DNA from: a virus
IMG/VR virus record: IMGVR_UViG_3300025030_000003
Span: 124,001-188,000 of that record
Direction: 5' to 3' (one strand)
DNA: 64,000 nt
The notes under the pieces were generated by a model. The model had not been told where the DNA came from, did not search any database, and worked only from the letters and a program-made list of their open reading frames with translations. A program made the position numbers and the translations under genes. The first letter of the stretch is position 1. Every line of letters begins with the position of its first letter. Shown here one piece after another: positions 1-9,480 of this stretch.

Positions 1-1396
1 TATCTGGAAGTGAATCACATTTAGACAACTTATCTATATAGGAATTCAACTGCTTCTCCAAAGAACTCAGTTCTATTAATTCCTTAACTATAGGATGCTG
101 ACTAGCTACCTGTAACAGGGCATCCTTGGCTGTACTCATACAACCAGTTTCAGTCCTAACTCCTGTATCTATCCCCAGAGACATTAAGGCTGCTGGTAAT
201 TCCTTAGTCCTAGAACGAATGTTAAAAGGATACCCCACTGTCTGAAAGATACTCATCTCTAATTCTTCTATCCTTTTTAAGATAGTATCTTTATATTCAC
301 TCATAACAAGTTTATCTATATACAAAGGATTTTCTACATAGTAATCAGCAAATGCCTTGACAAGTTTATTATCTAAGGATAATATTTTCTCACAACCTTC
401 TCTCTTTAAGGTTGGATAGAGAACCTGAAATAACCCAAAGGTATTTCCCGTGTCAGCAGAAGCATAAAAAGCACAAGAAGAGGGGTCAACATCTTTAAGA
501 GTTTTATTAGTGCCTAATACTTCTTTAAACTTGGTAGCTCGTCTTCCTAAGAAATGTTCAGTTGCTGGTTTCAACCCCATCATGCCTTTAGCATTAGTAT
601 CAGAATTATAAGTCAATACCATAGTATCGAATATATTTATCTTTGAGGTCTCATAACCTTCTTTCTTCAGCATCGTCATATCAAACGTAGCGTTGTGGCA
701 TAATGTTAATTTAGATTTACACAGGGCATCATAGATTATATCTAAACAATTCTTAGGATTTAGGTTCTTTTCGCTCTCCTGATATTTCTTAACTTTAATC
801 TTTTTCATGGAAGGTTCTAATGTATAAAAATTCTCTTGAATAATCTTAAGAGACTCTGGGAAGTGTTCTTCTAAGTCAAGAGGATAGATACAAGTAGCTT
901 CCTCTATCTTCTCCTTTATTATTTCTATATAGTCTTTGTCAAAAGACTTAGCTTCCATTAAGGATTCTAAAAATATATTAGGATAATCTATTACACTATC
1001 ATCGTCTGGAGAAAATCCTTCAATGCTTTCATTAGCCTTGATTAATTTTTTAAGAATCTTATCCTGAGTAGGTTTCTTAAAATGAATTAATCCAGTATCT
1101 TCATACCTCTTCTCTTCTTTACCTTCTTCGTCCCACGAAAGAACATGTCTAATAGGAATATAATATCCAGACCAAGCATCAAAACTAAAGGAGAATCCTA
1201 TCATCTCATTTCTTCTATAGTCTAATCCATCCGTTTCACAGTCATAAGCCATCACTCTTCCAGTACAATCTCCCAACAAATCTTTTAGTTCTTGTTCTGA
1301 TTCTATTAACTTATATTTAAATTTGTCTTCCCAATTAAAATCTAATGGCACTGGGTCAAAATAATGTTTATAATCTATCTTATTACTTATTGACAT
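1..1396 (-). CDS. DNA polymerase I (family A), 3'-5' exonuclease domain and start of polymerase domain; cut by window edge
   Basis: The replicative polymerase of the phage. The frame is open from an ATG at 1396 to the left edge, so about 465 N-terminal residues are seen and the C-terminal polymerase core lies outside. The exonuclease motifs are visible: Exo I with D52 and E54 (YDCETDGLD), Exo II as CHNATFDMT, and Exo III as YASADTGNTFGL. The last part (FNIRS, then TGCMSTAKDALL and HPIVKEL) matches the start of the Pol I thumb/polymerase domain. An AGGAGG ribosome site precedes the ATG. It is the last visible gene of the leftward replication operon, just after the primase zinc domain. Family A polymerase in a phage with T4-type virion genes is a mosaic feature. 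Confidence 0.93.
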   Translation of the reverse strand, partial: MSISNKIDYKHYFDPVPLDFNWEDKFKYKLIESEQELKDLLGDCTGRVMAYDCETDGLDYRRNEMIGFSFSFDAWSGYYIPIRHVLSWDEEGKEEKRYEDTGLIHFKKPTQDKILKKLIKANESIEGFSPDDDSVIDYPNIFLESLMEAKSFDKDYIEIIKEKIEEATCIYPLDLEEHFPESLKIIQENFYTLEPSMKKIKVKKYQESEKNLNPKNCLDIIYDALCKSKLTLCHNATFDMTMLKKEGYETSKINIFDTMVLTYNSDTNAKGMMGLKPATEHFLGRRATKFKEVLGTNKTLKDVDPSSCAFYASADTGNTFGLFQVLYPTLKREGCEKILSLDNKLVKAFADYYVENPLYIDKLVMSEYKDTILKRIEELEMSIFQTVGYPFNIRSRTKELPAALMSLGIDTGVRTETGCMSTAKDALLQVASQHPIVKELIELSSLEKQLNSYIDKLSKCDSLPD

Positions 1397-1411
1397 GAAT
1401 TATATTCCTCC

Positions 1412-1861
1412 TCAATTAACTTCATCTAATTTATAACCATGATATAAATTATCTAAAAATACATCTATCCGTTCAAAACTATCTACCCAAGTATTATTTA
1501 CTTTTAAGACTATCTCCTCATCTCGTAGTCCATTATTTTTTAACAGTCCTAAGTCCTTTATAAGTTTACTATAATCTTTTATCTCCTTATCCGAAAAATT
1601 ATCTTTCAAGTATTTACAAGGATTTATATTTAATTTTAACTTTAGATAATCATAGGAAGTAAAAAATCTATGTTCCCCCCAACAATGTAATCTTATTATA
1701 CCGTCATCATCAAAATAAAATCTAGCAGATTTAGATTTACTGTATCTAGGGTCTTCGTGAAAAGGACAAAAAACATTTCCATATCCCACATCTACCAAAG
1801 AATCAAAAGGAACCAACTTCTCTATGAGTACCCTAACCTCTCTCTCACTTAGATTCGTCAT
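1412..1861 (-). CDS. DnaG-type primase, zinc-binding domain only
   Basis: A 149-residue protein with a CHC2-like zinc finger: C32-P-F-H35 and C60-W-G-E-H64. Between them is the KSKSARFYFDDDG segment typical of the DnaG zinc domain, and SYDYLKL follows. It has no RNA polymerase or TOPRIM domain. The TOPRIM part is probably the separate gene at 46.6-47.3 kb. The start overlaps the end of the helicase gene, which implies translational coupling and fits a helicase-primase partnership. The zinc domain normally helps DnaG recognise the template start site. That role is inferred from the family. Confidence 0.8.
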   Translation of the reverse strand: MTNLSEREVRVLIEKLVPFDSLVDVGYGNVFCPFHEDPRYSKSKSARFYFDDDGIIRLHCWGEHRFFTSYDYLKLKLNINPCKYLKDNFSDKEIKDYSKLIKDLGLLKNNGLRDEEIVLKVNNTWVDSFERIDVFLDNLYHGYKLDEVN

Positions 1862-3437
1862 TAGATTCTCCCATTAAATCATCTAATGTTATAATGTCTT
1901 CTATGTTTGGAAGAACTACATCCTCAGTCTTAGAGGATTCTTCAGTCTGGGTAACATCTAAAGTAGTATTATCCATATCTATGGCAATATCCTCTATATC
2001 TCCAATAACAAAGTCATCCGCTAAAGAACCTATATCTTGGGTTGAAGTTATAACATTGTTATTGAACGAGGGAGATAGAACAGAACAAGTACTAAAGTTA
2101 CTCCCCTGAGTACCAAAGACAAAGAACTCTGGCATAATAGGAGAAGGTATGGGCTTGTCGGGAGATTCAAAATCCCTATTTTTTACTATATGTATATTTA
2201 CTATCTTGGCATTTCTCATGGCGGTGGTACAATGAAATATCATAGCAGTCATCGCAGTTCTTCCTAAAGCGTTGGCTTCAGCAAAGTAGGTAGAAGATGC
2301 TAGTTTAGTGTTAGAGGAAGGAGTTCCACTCTTCTCCGCTTTCTCTACGATAGCCTCCAACTTATCTATAGCCTCTGTTTTTAGCTGGGCTAACAGTACT
2401 ACTATCAAATTATGCTTTACTGCTATCTCTTGTAGAGTATCCACATAATAATTTAAAGCTTGGTACTGGTCTAATTTTAATTTCGGAGGTATCTTATTCT
2501 TAAAAAGATTTAAATAATCTACATAGACTAAATCTAAACCACCCATCTCGTCTCTCATTCTAAGTATGAAAGCTTCTATGTATTCCATAGAGTATTCTTC
2601 TAAGTCATTAACCCCAGCTATCCTCAAATCCCCTTTACAAGTTTGAAGAAAATTATCTTTTACTTCTTTAAACTTTTCCTTGGAGTCTTCTAACAGTAAA
2701 GTCTTTTTCAAATCTACTGCTGGTATAGCTCCTTGTTTCCCATACATCTCGTATGAATGTCTTGACACAATATTATATAAAACATTTCTAGGAACAACCT
2801 CTAGGGTTATAAATAAAACTTTCTTACCTTCTCTATAAGCAGCGGTGTAGGCTGTGGATATAGCAAACGTAGTTTTAAAAGATTGGGGAGGAGCACCTAT
2901 TACATTAAGAGTGCCGTAGTCCAGCCCTTTTAAGTAATGGTCCACTTCGGGGATACCTATCATAACTCCTCTTGGCATTAACTCTTGACGTTCATATACG
3001 TCAAAGATGTCCTCCATACCAAGAAGTTTTGGTTTAGTTACATCCACATCCTGTCTAAGTATATCTCTTACTTTAGATATATCATTCTTATCGATAGCGT
3101 TTTTTACTTCGCTAATCTGTTTATGTCTTATTAGCTCCTTCTTAAGTTTTATAACAATGTCTAAGCTAAAAGGACAATCCTTCTTATGAACTAATATATT
3201 ATGTAAAGATATGATATAATTTATATCAGGAAATCTTTTATTGTCCGCATAAAACTTTTTACAATCCTGAAGTACCTTAGAGTATAATTTAATCCCGTCT
3301 GGGCTAAATTCTATTAATTCTATCAATTCATCTATAGATGAGATATCTGTTATCTTATCTAAATGATTTAATAGTATAATAATATAATCGCTTAGTTCTT
3401 CCGAATCCATTGGATTTACTAATTCATTATTAGCCAA
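1845..3437 (-). CDS. DnaB-like replicative DNA helicase
   Basis: A 530-residue RecA-fold helicase. The P-loop is GAPPQSFKTT (residues 181-190); it has F where the usual second glycine stands, a form I know from some phage DnaB-like proteins. Downstream are a Walker B-like LDLVYVDYLNLF, then QYQALNYYVDTLQEIA and VVLLAQLKTEA (motif H3/H4 region). The N-terminal 140 residues are helical, like the DnaB N-domain, and the C-terminal tail is acidic. It starts with TTG, seven bases after AAGGGG. It lies between an unknown protein and the primase zinc domain in the replication operon. Confidence 0.88.
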   Translation of the reverse strand: MANNELVNPMDSEELSDYIIILLNHLDKITDISSIDELIELIEFSPDGIKLYSKVLQDCKKFYADNKRFPDINYIISLHNILVHKKDCPFSLDIVIKLKKELIRHKQISEVKNAIDKNDISKVRDILRQDVDVTKPKLLGMEDIFDVYERQELMPRGVMIGIPEVDHYLKGLDYGTLNVIGAPPQSFKTTFAISTAYTAAYREGKKVLFITLEVVPRNVLYNIVSRHSYEMYGKQGAIPAVDLKKTLLLEDSKEKFKEVKDNFLQTCKGDLRIAGVNDLEEYSMEYIEAFILRMRDEMGGLDLVYVDYLNLFKNKIPPKLKLDQYQALNYYVDTLQEIAVKHNLIVVLLAQLKTEAIDKLEAIVEKAEKSGTPSSNTKLASSTYFAEANALGRTAMTAMIFHCTTAMRNAKIVNIHIVKNRDFESPDKPIPSPIMPEFFVFGTQGSNFSTCSVLSPSFNNNVITSTQDIGSLADDFVIGDIEDIAIDMDNTTLDVTQTEESSKTEDVVLPNIEDIITLDDLMGESNDESK

Positions 3438-3449
3438 AACTTTTCCCCT

Positions 3450-4052
3450 TTAAAAATTTTCAGATGTTCCTTTAGATTTAGTTTTAGTGCTATCTGACAC
3501 TTTAACAGTCTTGTCCTGTAATAAGTTGATATCCTTATATATTAAACTTCTATCAGAAGTCATATCAGATATTTTAAGATGTTCTTTTAAATTTGGATTA
3601 GTAGTCAATATTAAATTGATATATCCCTCACTATCCCTAGCTGAAATTATAGGAGATAGGCACTGTACTATCTTATCAAAGCTATACATGTCCCGTGGAA
3701 AATACAACATTAAGATATCATTTTCTTTAGCATTTTCATATTCATAATTCTTTGACATCATATCATCCATAAGCTTTTTATAATGCCTAAAAGAAAATCC
3801 TTTAAAATTGGGATATCCAGTATTCCCGATATAATAAACATTCTTATGTACAATAAAAGAAGCAACTTGCATGAGGGTATCTGTACTGTTAGATTTTATG
3901 AAATAGTTATTTCCTTTAGATATTAAGCTATCAAGAGTCTCAAACTTTTTAGGATTGGAAGTAACTTTCAAGAAATGCTTCATCAAAAATCCCATTCCAG
4001 AAATATAAGCATTCCTATATTGTTCGTTAGTAATATCATTATCGAACGGCAT
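3450..4052 (-). CDS. Unknown protein next to helicase
   Basis: A 200-residue protein I do not recognise. It is mostly soluble, with a helical N-terminal half, a hydrophobic strand pattern (YINLILTT) around residue 143, and a basic, Ser/Thr-rich tail (TKTKSKG) that looks disordered. It is the first gene after a sigma70-type promoter and lies 12 bases before the helicase gene. A helicase loader or single-strand DNA binding role would suit the position. Nothing in the sequence proves either. Confidence 0.75.
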   Translation of the reverse strand: MPFDNDITNEQYRNAYISGMGFLMKHFLKVTSNPKKFETLDSLISKGNNYFIKSNSTDTLMQVASFIVHKNVYYIGNTGYPNFKGFSFRHYKKLMDDMMSKNYEYENAKENDILMLYFPRDMYSFDKIVQCLSPIISARDSEGYINLILTTNPNLKEHLKISDMTSDRSLIYKDINLLQDKTVKVSDSTKTKSKGTSENF

Positions 4053-4080
4053 AGATAATATTTTCCTCCTCTTGAGATAT

Positions 4081-4109
4081 ATTATACCATAAATATCTCT
4101 TTTTGTAAA
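4081..4109 (-). promoter_or_regulatory. Sigma70-type promoter for the unknown-helicase-primase-polymerase genes
   Basis: Read on the minus strand: TTTACA, a 17-bp spacer ending in TGG, then TATAAT. It lies about 30 bases before the ATG at 4052, with an AGGAGG site between. It is an internal promoter of the replication operon. Confidence 0.75.
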
Positions 4110-4113
4110 GTGT

Positions 4114-5529
4114 TCACTTCTTTCTCTTGTAAACCCATAACATGTTTTCTTTTAATTTCATTATTAACTTACGATTAAATGAGGTCAATTCCGCTTTAGG
4201 CACTTCTTTAGCATTGAATACTTTTTCGGTTATTTCTCCATAAGAAGATATAAGTTCATGTTTATACCTATCAACTGTACCAGTTATCTTTCCTTCTATT
4301 TCAACATCAGTTAATATAAAATGAATTTTAAAATTAGTATGTTTACTAAACAATCTTTCTATTCTTCCTTTAGCCTGACTGAATGCTCCAAAACCAAAAG
4401 GTATATTATAAAAGAACATATTGTTTACGGATTGGAGATTTAGACTCTGAGAACCCGCACTTGAGATTAACAATACCTTTTTAGCTGGGTCTGAGTTAAA
4501 CCATTGTTTAATCTCTCTTCTTTCCTTAATACTAACATTTCCACTAATGACTCTATAGTCTATCCCTATCCTATCGAATATGTTAGATAAAGTATCTATC
4601 GTTTCCCTAAAGTGGCAATAAGTTATAAGACCCTCACTAAGAACGGGCTTAATAGACATAAGATATAATTTAAGTTTATTCTCATCCTTGTCTACTACCT
4701 GCTGTAAATCTATTAATCGGGTAGCATGTATCTTAGTATCCTTTGTCTTAAACAATCCTTCTGAAGCTTCCATATAAGAGTCTATATCTTTTATCTTAAT
4801 AGAATGTTCTATATATTGTGTATCCTGTTCTGGATAGTATTGAAAACAAACAGGAGCTATTAGTTCCCTTAAAAGTTCTAAATTTTTATATCCTGTTATC
4901 TCTGGATACTGATGACCTGTTTGCCAATTCTTAATCATTTTAATTTCTACGAAGGTATTAGTGAAAACTGTTTTGTTCTTAAAAATATTCTTGTCTAGTA
5001 TATGTACAATATAGAATAAGTCCATCAATGAAGTTGTTAGAGGAGTAGCCGTTAGGAAGATAAGATGTTTAAATCCTCTTCTAATTGCAACCATACTTCT
5101 AGTCAACATAGCTTTTGGTGTTTTAAGTTTATGAGCTTCGTCTGCATAACAAGCAGTCTTAAATTTGGTTAAGAATCTAAATAATTTACTTAAATCTATC
5201 TTATTAAAGTTTTCATATTGAAGTAAAGCTATCTTAGAATTTCCCCTAAAGAAATCTTCTATATCAATATCTGTTATTAAAATACTAGGTCTACAGTTAG
5301 TCTTACCATTAAAATCATCTTGGACTTCCAACAATGCCGATTTAGTACACAAGACTAAAACTTTATCACATAAATTATTATTTATTAAATCCATAGAAGA
5401 TTTAATAATAACTAAACTTTTTCCAGTGCCTGTCTTCATGCTCATCAGAGAAGCTGGTCTGGACGTAGAAAAATCCACAGCCTGTACCTGATAGTCCTTT
5501 AAGACTATATCATCGTTTAGTTTTAACAA
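4114..5529 (-). CDS. SNF2/UvsW-like superfamily 2 helicase
   Basis: A 471-residue two-lobe SF2 ATPase. Visible motifs are the Q-like LKDYQVQAV at residue 10, Walker A MKTGTGKS (31-38), the DEAHKLK box, FLTATPL (motif III), LLISSAGSQSLNLQ (motif V) and QAKGRIERLF (motif VI). The last resembles the QaxGRxxRxGQ motif of SNF2/Rad54-like translocases. Such phage proteins remodel replication forks or recombination intermediates, as T4 UvsW does. It begins with TTG. It lies in the replication operon between the HAD phosphatase and the promoter at 4.1 kb. Confidence 0.85.
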   Translation of the reverse strand: MLKLNDDIVLKDYQVQAVDFSTSRPASLMSMKTGTGKSLVIIKSSMDLINNNLCDKVLVLCTKSALLEVQDDFNGKTNCRPSILITDIDIEDFFRGNSKIALLQYENFNKIDLSKLFRFLTKFKTACYADEAHKLKTPKAMLTRSMVAIRRGFKHLIFLTATPLTTSLMDLFYIVHILDKNIFKNKTVFTNTFVEIKMIKNWQTGHQYPEITGYKNLELLRELIAPVCFQYYPEQDTQYIEHSIKIKDIDSYMEASEGLFKTKDTKIHATRLIDLQQVVDKDENKLKLYLMSIKPVLSEGLITYCHFRETIDTLSNIFDRIGIDYRVISGNVSIKERREIKQWFNSDPAKKVLLISSAGSQSLNLQSVNNMFFYNIPFGFGAFSQAKGRIERLFSKHTNFKIHFILTDVEIEGKITGTVDRYKHELISSYGEITEKVFNAKEVPKAELTSFNRKLIMKLKENMLWVYKRKK

Positions 5530-5547
5530 ACCCTATCCCTTTACATA

Positions 5548-5982
5548 TTAATATCCGTTACCACATTGAAACACATACAGTCCCGAGTTCCTAAAACTCT
5601 GAACGCAAGAGCTACGGTCATCTATACAAAATACTATTTCTCCATACTTCTCGGGTATCTTTTTAATTAGATTTACTTTTATATCACAATCTTCTTCTGT
5701 AGCATTATCTGGTTTAAGAATCAAGTCGTCATGGTATATGTTATATTTATCTAACCACTCTTCAGTTTCTTTCCTACTTCTCTCACTTCTAGCGGAGAGT
5801 ATCACAATGTTGTGGTCGTTCTTAAATCTTTCTATTATCTCCACAACTGGTTTACTGGGAACATCAGAGAAAGAAGCAGCTATGTAGGCATCCCAATCTA
5901 TACTTCTCAAGTGGTCTCTAAAAGTATAATCTGCAATGGTACCATCAAAATCTAAAACGACACACTTGTTCTTTTTACCCAT
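5548..5982 (-). CDS. HAD-family phosphatase (polynucleotide 3'-phosphatase / nucleotidase-like)
   Basis: A 144-residue HAD protein. The nucleophile motif is LDFDGT (D11, D13), motif II is ILSARSE, and the acidic motif is CIDDRSSCV near residue 120. The size and motif spacing match the phosphatase half of T4 Pnkp and related phage nucleotidases. The substrate could be a 3'-phosphate end or a (deoxy)nucleotide; the sequence does not decide. Its ATG overlaps the end of the dNMP kinase gene, which suggests coupled expression in nucleic acid repair or nucleotide metabolism. Confidence 0.8.
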   Translation of the reverse strand: MGKKNKCVVLDFDGTIADYTFRDHLRSIDWDAYIAASFSDVPSKPVVEIIERFKNDHNIVILSARSERSRKETEEWLDKYNIYHDDLILKPDNATEEDCDIKVNLIKKIPEKYGEIVFCIDDRSSCVQSFRNSGLYVFQCGNGY

Positions 5983-6532
5983 AAACTATTCCCCAATCTT
6001 TACATACTATATTCTCTATCTGTTCATGTAAATCTTCTATAGAGCCATCATTCATGATTACATGGTCAAAGGAGTAATCATCTAATTTACCTTCAGATAT
6101 ACTTTCCACTAAGGGTATCCTAGGATTTATAACTCTTATTATTTTAAATCCTTTTTCTCGTAAATGCTCTGCCTCATTAAGAAGTCGTACATCTTCACAT
6201 ACGTATCTTAGATTGGGGTCTAAATTTCCCAAAGCTATCTTAATCCACATGTCATCATTAATCATTCCCCGTCCCCATTTACTCCCTAAAGTAACAAGTA
6301 AAAATCTGGGGGTAACTCCTAGTTCGGGTATAACAAGTTCCTTCAAGTTTCCATAAAGCATCTCATATATCTTGTCTTCTCCATAGCCTAACCCTTTTAA
6401 TACTACCCCAATCATATCCTTCATGGGTTCTGCGAAAGTAAGCATATTATACTTATATTCTTTAACAAAATATTTAGCAGTCTCTGATTTACCCATCCTC
6501 ATTGCGGAAGAATAAATACCAACATTAAACAT
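5975..6532 (-). CDS. Deoxynucleoside monophosphate kinase (T4 gp1-like)
   Basis: A 185-residue P-loop kinase. The N-terminal SSAMRMGKSETAK is a shortened Walker A. TPRFLLVTLGSKWGR followed by DDMWIK, and CEDVRLLNEAEHL, match the pattern of phage dNMP kinases. These convert dNMPs to dNDPs to supply replication. It overlaps the flap nuclease gene upstream (6525-6532) and the HAD gene downstream, so all three are probably co-translated. Confidence 0.82.
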   Translation of the reverse strand: MFNVGIYSSAMRMGKSETAKYFVKEYKYNMLTFAEPMKDMIGVVLKGLGYGEDKIYEMLYGNLKELVIPELGVTPRFLLVTLGSKWGRGMINDDMWIKIALGNLDPNLRYVCEDVRLLNEAEHLREKGFKIIRVINPRIPLVESISEGKLDDYSFDHVIMNDGSIEDLHEQIENIVCKDWGIVYG

Positions 6533-7421
6533 TAATACTTGCCCTCTTAACTACATCGTATAAAAAAACTTCAAATTGTCGGAGTTCATAATAGGAAATC
6601 AAATCTCTGTTAGGGGTTCCCCTAAATAATCTATACTCTATTCTATTATCCTTTTTAGAATATTTACATAAATCCATCAACTCTAAATAATTATCTATTA
6701 CGTCTATGACATCTAAGTATTTCTTAGCCGTGGCTTCCCATTTAGTTCCCCCAAAAGAATTAACTGTTTCTAAAAACTTCTCAGGAGTAGTAGGATTCCA
6801 TGCTTCAGCAAACAATTTTTTAAACTCTGTTTTTACAAAAGGAACAGGAGCTTTGAGATTGTCAGACTTATCCCCATCTAATATTCTAAAAGCTAATAAG
6901 TTATCAATACCTACACCAAATTTACTAAAGACTAAATTATTATCTACCAATTTAAATCCTTTATCATAATCGTTGGATACTTTAAAATCCCCGCATAACT
7001 GGAAGAAGTCTTTATCTCCTGAATATATTATTATCTCCTCATTACCCTTCTCTTTTAATTCAAAAGCTATACTGGCTATAACATCATCGGCTTCATGCTC
7101 TTCACTCTTAGCAAAAGCCACATGTTCTAAATTAGATAATATGTTTATAATATGGGAGGTATCTATATATACTTTAGTTTTATCCTTATCTCTATTAGCT
7201 TTGTAGTCTTCATTTATTTCTTTTTTTGCACACTTACCATCCAAAACAAAAATAATTTTATGTTCTGGATATTTTTTATAAAGCCTCTCCACCAAAAAAG
7301 AAAAACCTTTCAAACTTCCTACGAATAAATTTTCTCCGTCTTTTTTAATATAATGGTCCTTGAAGCCAAAATGGAAACGGTTTAAACACCACGAAAAATC
7401 TACTATAATAAACTTCCCCAA
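6525..7421 (-). CDS. 5'-3' exonuclease / flap endonuclease (T4 RNase H, T5 FEN family)
   Basis: A 298-residue FEN-family nuclease. The acidic metal-binding clusters are present: VDFSW at the N-terminus, FVLDGK, EEHEADDVIASIA, IYSGDKDFFQL and ILDGDKSDNL (H3TH region). It removes RNA primers and 5' flaps during lagging-strand synthesis. The start is TTG after a perfect AGGAGG. It is the second gene of the operon fired from 7.82 kb. Confidence 0.9.
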   Translation of the reverse strand: MGKFIIVDFSWCLNRFHFGFKDHYIKKDGENLFVGSLKGFSFLVERLYKKYPEHKIIFVLDGKCAKKEINEDYKANRDKDKTKVYIDTSHIINILSNLEHVAFAKSEEHEADDVIASIAFELKEKGNEEIIIYSGDKDFFQLCGDFKVSNDYDKGFKLVDNNLVFSKFGVGIDNLLAFRILDGDKSDNLKAPVPFVKTEFKKLFAEAWNPTTPEKFLETVNSFGGTKWEATAKKYLDVIDVIDNYLELMDLCKYSKKDNRIEYRLFRGTPNRDLISYYELRQFEVFLYDVVKRASINV

Positions 7422-7442
7422 AATTCCTCCTCTTAAAATAAA

Positions 7443-7775
7443 TTAAATTAAAGTCATAAGCACCTTTGCATTATTAGGATTTATCTGATTGTATCCAATT
7501 ATACCTAATATTAAAAGTTCCTTAGATACAGCACCTGATACTAAATCAGTAAACAAGTGTGATAATATTCTTAAATCAAATTCAATATCAGTTTTGTCTT
7601 TATCCTTAAACATTGGATTATCATAAATTATATCTATCAATCTATCAAATCGATACTCATTTAATTTAAAATAAGTGGTACCACTTTTCTTATGGGGATA
7701 TTCCCCCATAAAAATATCTTCTTCCTTTAAATACTCTATATCCTCTGGTTCAAAAATAAAATCTGGTATTAACAT
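7443..7775 (-). CDS. Unknown 110-residue protein, first gene of replication operon
   Basis: I do not recognise this protein. It has an acidic N-terminal third (EPEDIEYLKEED), a mixed central part and a hydrophobic C-terminus. It has no cysteine clusters or membrane segment. It starts about 30 bases after a near-consensus sigma70 promoter and heads the leftward replication operon, so early expression is likely. Confidence 0.7.
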   Translation of the reverse strand: MLIPDFIFEPEDIEYLKEEDIFMGEYPHKKSGTTYFKLNEYRFDRLIDIIYDNPMFKDKDKTDIEFDLRILSHLFTDLVSGAVSKELLILGIIGYNQINPNNAKVLMTLI

Positions 7776-7804
7776 AATTCTACCTATTATTACTATTTAA
7801 TACC

Positions 7805-7833
7805 ATTTTACCATAAGAGATTATAAATGTCAA
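7805..7833 (-). promoter_or_regulatory. Sigma70-type promoter of the replication operon
   Basis: Minus-strand TTGACA, a 17-bp spacer ending TGG, then TAAAAT. It lies about 30 bases upstream of the first replication-operon gene, just after the terminator that ends the lysis/tail-fibre unit. Confidence 0.8.
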
Positions 7834-7842
7834 TACCAACAT

Positions 7843-7874
7843 AAAAGAAAAGAGCTATGAAAAAATCACAGCTC
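7843..7874 (-). terminator. Intrinsic terminator after M15 peptidase gene
   Basis: Minus-strand hairpin with GAGCT and AGCTC arms around an A/T-rich loop, followed by TTTTCTTTT. It separates the late tail/lysis unit from the early replication operon. Confidence 0.7.
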
Positions 7875-7902
7875 ATAAAAGGGTTGTCGGAGGTGGATTC
7901 TA

Positions 7903-8391
7903 TTAAATCTTTTTGACATTAGAATATATTGGTTTTCCTTCTTTATTAAAAGTAGCTTTCATTTTTTGTTTTCTGGGAACACCATTACATCTCCCTATGT
8001 GCACCCAAGGATTAGCTGGATTTTCAAATATAACTTGGTCTACTATATCCATCAAAGGTTTTCCGTTAGATTGTTTAATATTCCCTAAAGCTATATCATT
8101 AAATAATTGTTGTAAGGATATCCCTATCACATGAAAATCAGTAGCATTCCCTCCCATGTGTTTAGAAGGAGGAGTTATAGAACCACCAACTGCTTTATTA
8201 ACTTCAGGACTTCTGTATCCAGATGTTATTATCAAAGGTTTATTATAATAAGCTCTTATGATATCCAAGTAATTCTCACATAAGATTATAGCATTATTTT
8301 TAATAGTACCCACAGGAAGTGAATTATTAACTCCTCTAACTTGAGTTACAGTAAATTCACTTTCAGATATATATTTACTTAACATACTCAT
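7903..8391 (-). CDS. M15-family peptidase (endolysin-type L,D/D,D-peptidase)
   Basis: A 162-residue Peptidase_M15_3-type domain: TSGYRSPEVN at residue 56, the zinc motif SKHMGGNATD with H78 and D85, and the third ligand in WVHIG (H131). It probably cleaves peptidoglycan cross-bridges or stem peptides. There is no signal peptide or wall-binding domain, so it could be a small endolysin needing a holin or a virion-associated lysin. It is the last gene of the fibre/gpI unit, directly before a terminator. Confidence 0.82.
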   Translation of the reverse strand: MSMLSKYISESEFTVTQVRGVNNSLPVGTIKNNAIILCENYLDIIRAYYNKPLIITSGYRSPEVNKAVGGSITPPSKHMGGNATDFHVIGISLQQLFNDIALGNIKQSNGKPLMDIVDQVIFENPANPWVHIGRCNGVPRKQKMKATFNKEGKPIYSNVKKI

Positions 8392-8406
8392 ATCGTATCT
8401 CCTATA

Positions 8407-9480
8407 TTAATGTCCAATTGCAAACCAATAGAATCCGTTTGGATTTCCAGAACCTCCCCCAGAAGGGTGTTGAGCAAATAGAGTGGCTCCCGTGGTTGAC
8501 AAGGATACTATTTGTAGAATCATGTCAGCAGTAACATCGGCTATACTGTTACTTAAAGTTCCTGTAATATTTAAACAGGCTGTAGGAAATGCCTGTGGGA
8601 AAGTTATCGGATAAGAACCTTCTGATATAGTACCAGAGTTAAATCCCCATTGCATTATTAAACCATTAGGCAAAGTACAATATCCGTCTGTTGTGAAAGA
8701 ACTAGGGAATTGACTTATATTAACTACTTGTTTTCCAGTAGCTCCATCAGAGGCACTAAAAGATTGAGTAGACAATCCTGCTATTCCCGCATAAGTTCCA
8801 TCTGCATATCCTTTAGTCATAGCATCTTGAGGATTAGATGGATTATTAATATTTATTATATTGTTATTGTTAAGATTTAAATTTCCTGCCATAGCTACGG
8901 AACCGTCCGTTAGTATAACGGGTTCTGCTAACATATTGGAGGGAAGAAGACCTTGAACTTCCGCTCCAGAGGTTAATAATATTTTAGTAGGATTAAGCCC
9001 CGAAGCATTGTGTTTATGTATTTGTAAGTCGTCCTGAGTTACATAAACAGTAGAAGCACTTAAATTTATTGTTACCTCTGGTAAATTTACTATCTCTATT
9101 AATAATTTTTCCCTAAAATCATAAACAGCTCCCTCACTCGGTATATTTTTATATACTTCTGGATGTGCTGCTACACAGAACAATTCATTATTGTCTGTAA
9201 ATATCCCTACCTCTCTTATATAAAAACCCCCAACACTGGCTGGAACTATGGTTAAAATCTCTAACCATATAGCCACATTGCTGTTAATATACAAAGACGT
9301 TATACTCTGCCTATATACTTCATTTACTAAGTTCTGTTGAGACTGACTAGGATTTACATTGAATCCTCCTCCATCTCCCCAAGCAAAATATTTTAAATTA
9401 ATAGGAGTTCCGTGAGCCAAACTCTCTAAAACCAAGTTCTGCCCTACAGTAGTAAGTATCGGGTTATAAATAGTAACCAT
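8407..9480 (-). CDS. Tail fibre / collar protein with DUF3751-like N-terminus
   Basis: A 357-residue fibre. The N-terminal 150 residues (GQNLVLESLAHGTPINLKYFAWGDG, with REVGIF following) match the P2 gpH-type N-terminus that attaches a fibre to the baseplate. The middle has the AMTKGYADGTYA segment common in fibre shafts. The C-terminus (LPNGLIMQWGF, ITFPQAFPTA, GFYWFAIGH) is the widespread fibre tip domain in which a WG...FP...FAIGH pattern recurs. The tip probably binds the host surface. It follows the gpI-like gene and precedes the lysin. Confidence 0.88.
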   Translation of the reverse strand: MVTIYNPILTTVGQNLVLESLAHGTPINLKYFAWGDGGGFNVNPSQSQQNLVNEVYRQSITSLYINSNVAIWLEILTIVPASVGGFYIREVGIFTDNNELFCVAAHPEVYKNIPSEGAVYDFREKLLIEIVNLPEVTINLSASTVYVTQDDLQIHKHNASGLNPTKILLTSGAEVQGLLPSNMLAEPVILTDGSVAMAGNLNLNNNNIININNPSNPQDAMTKGYADGTYAGIAGLSTQSFSASDGATGKQVVNISQFPSSFTTDGYCTLPNGLIMQWGFNSGTISEGSYPITFPQAFPTACLNITGTLSNSIADVTADMILQIVSLSTTGATLFAQHPSGGGSGNPNGFYWFAIGH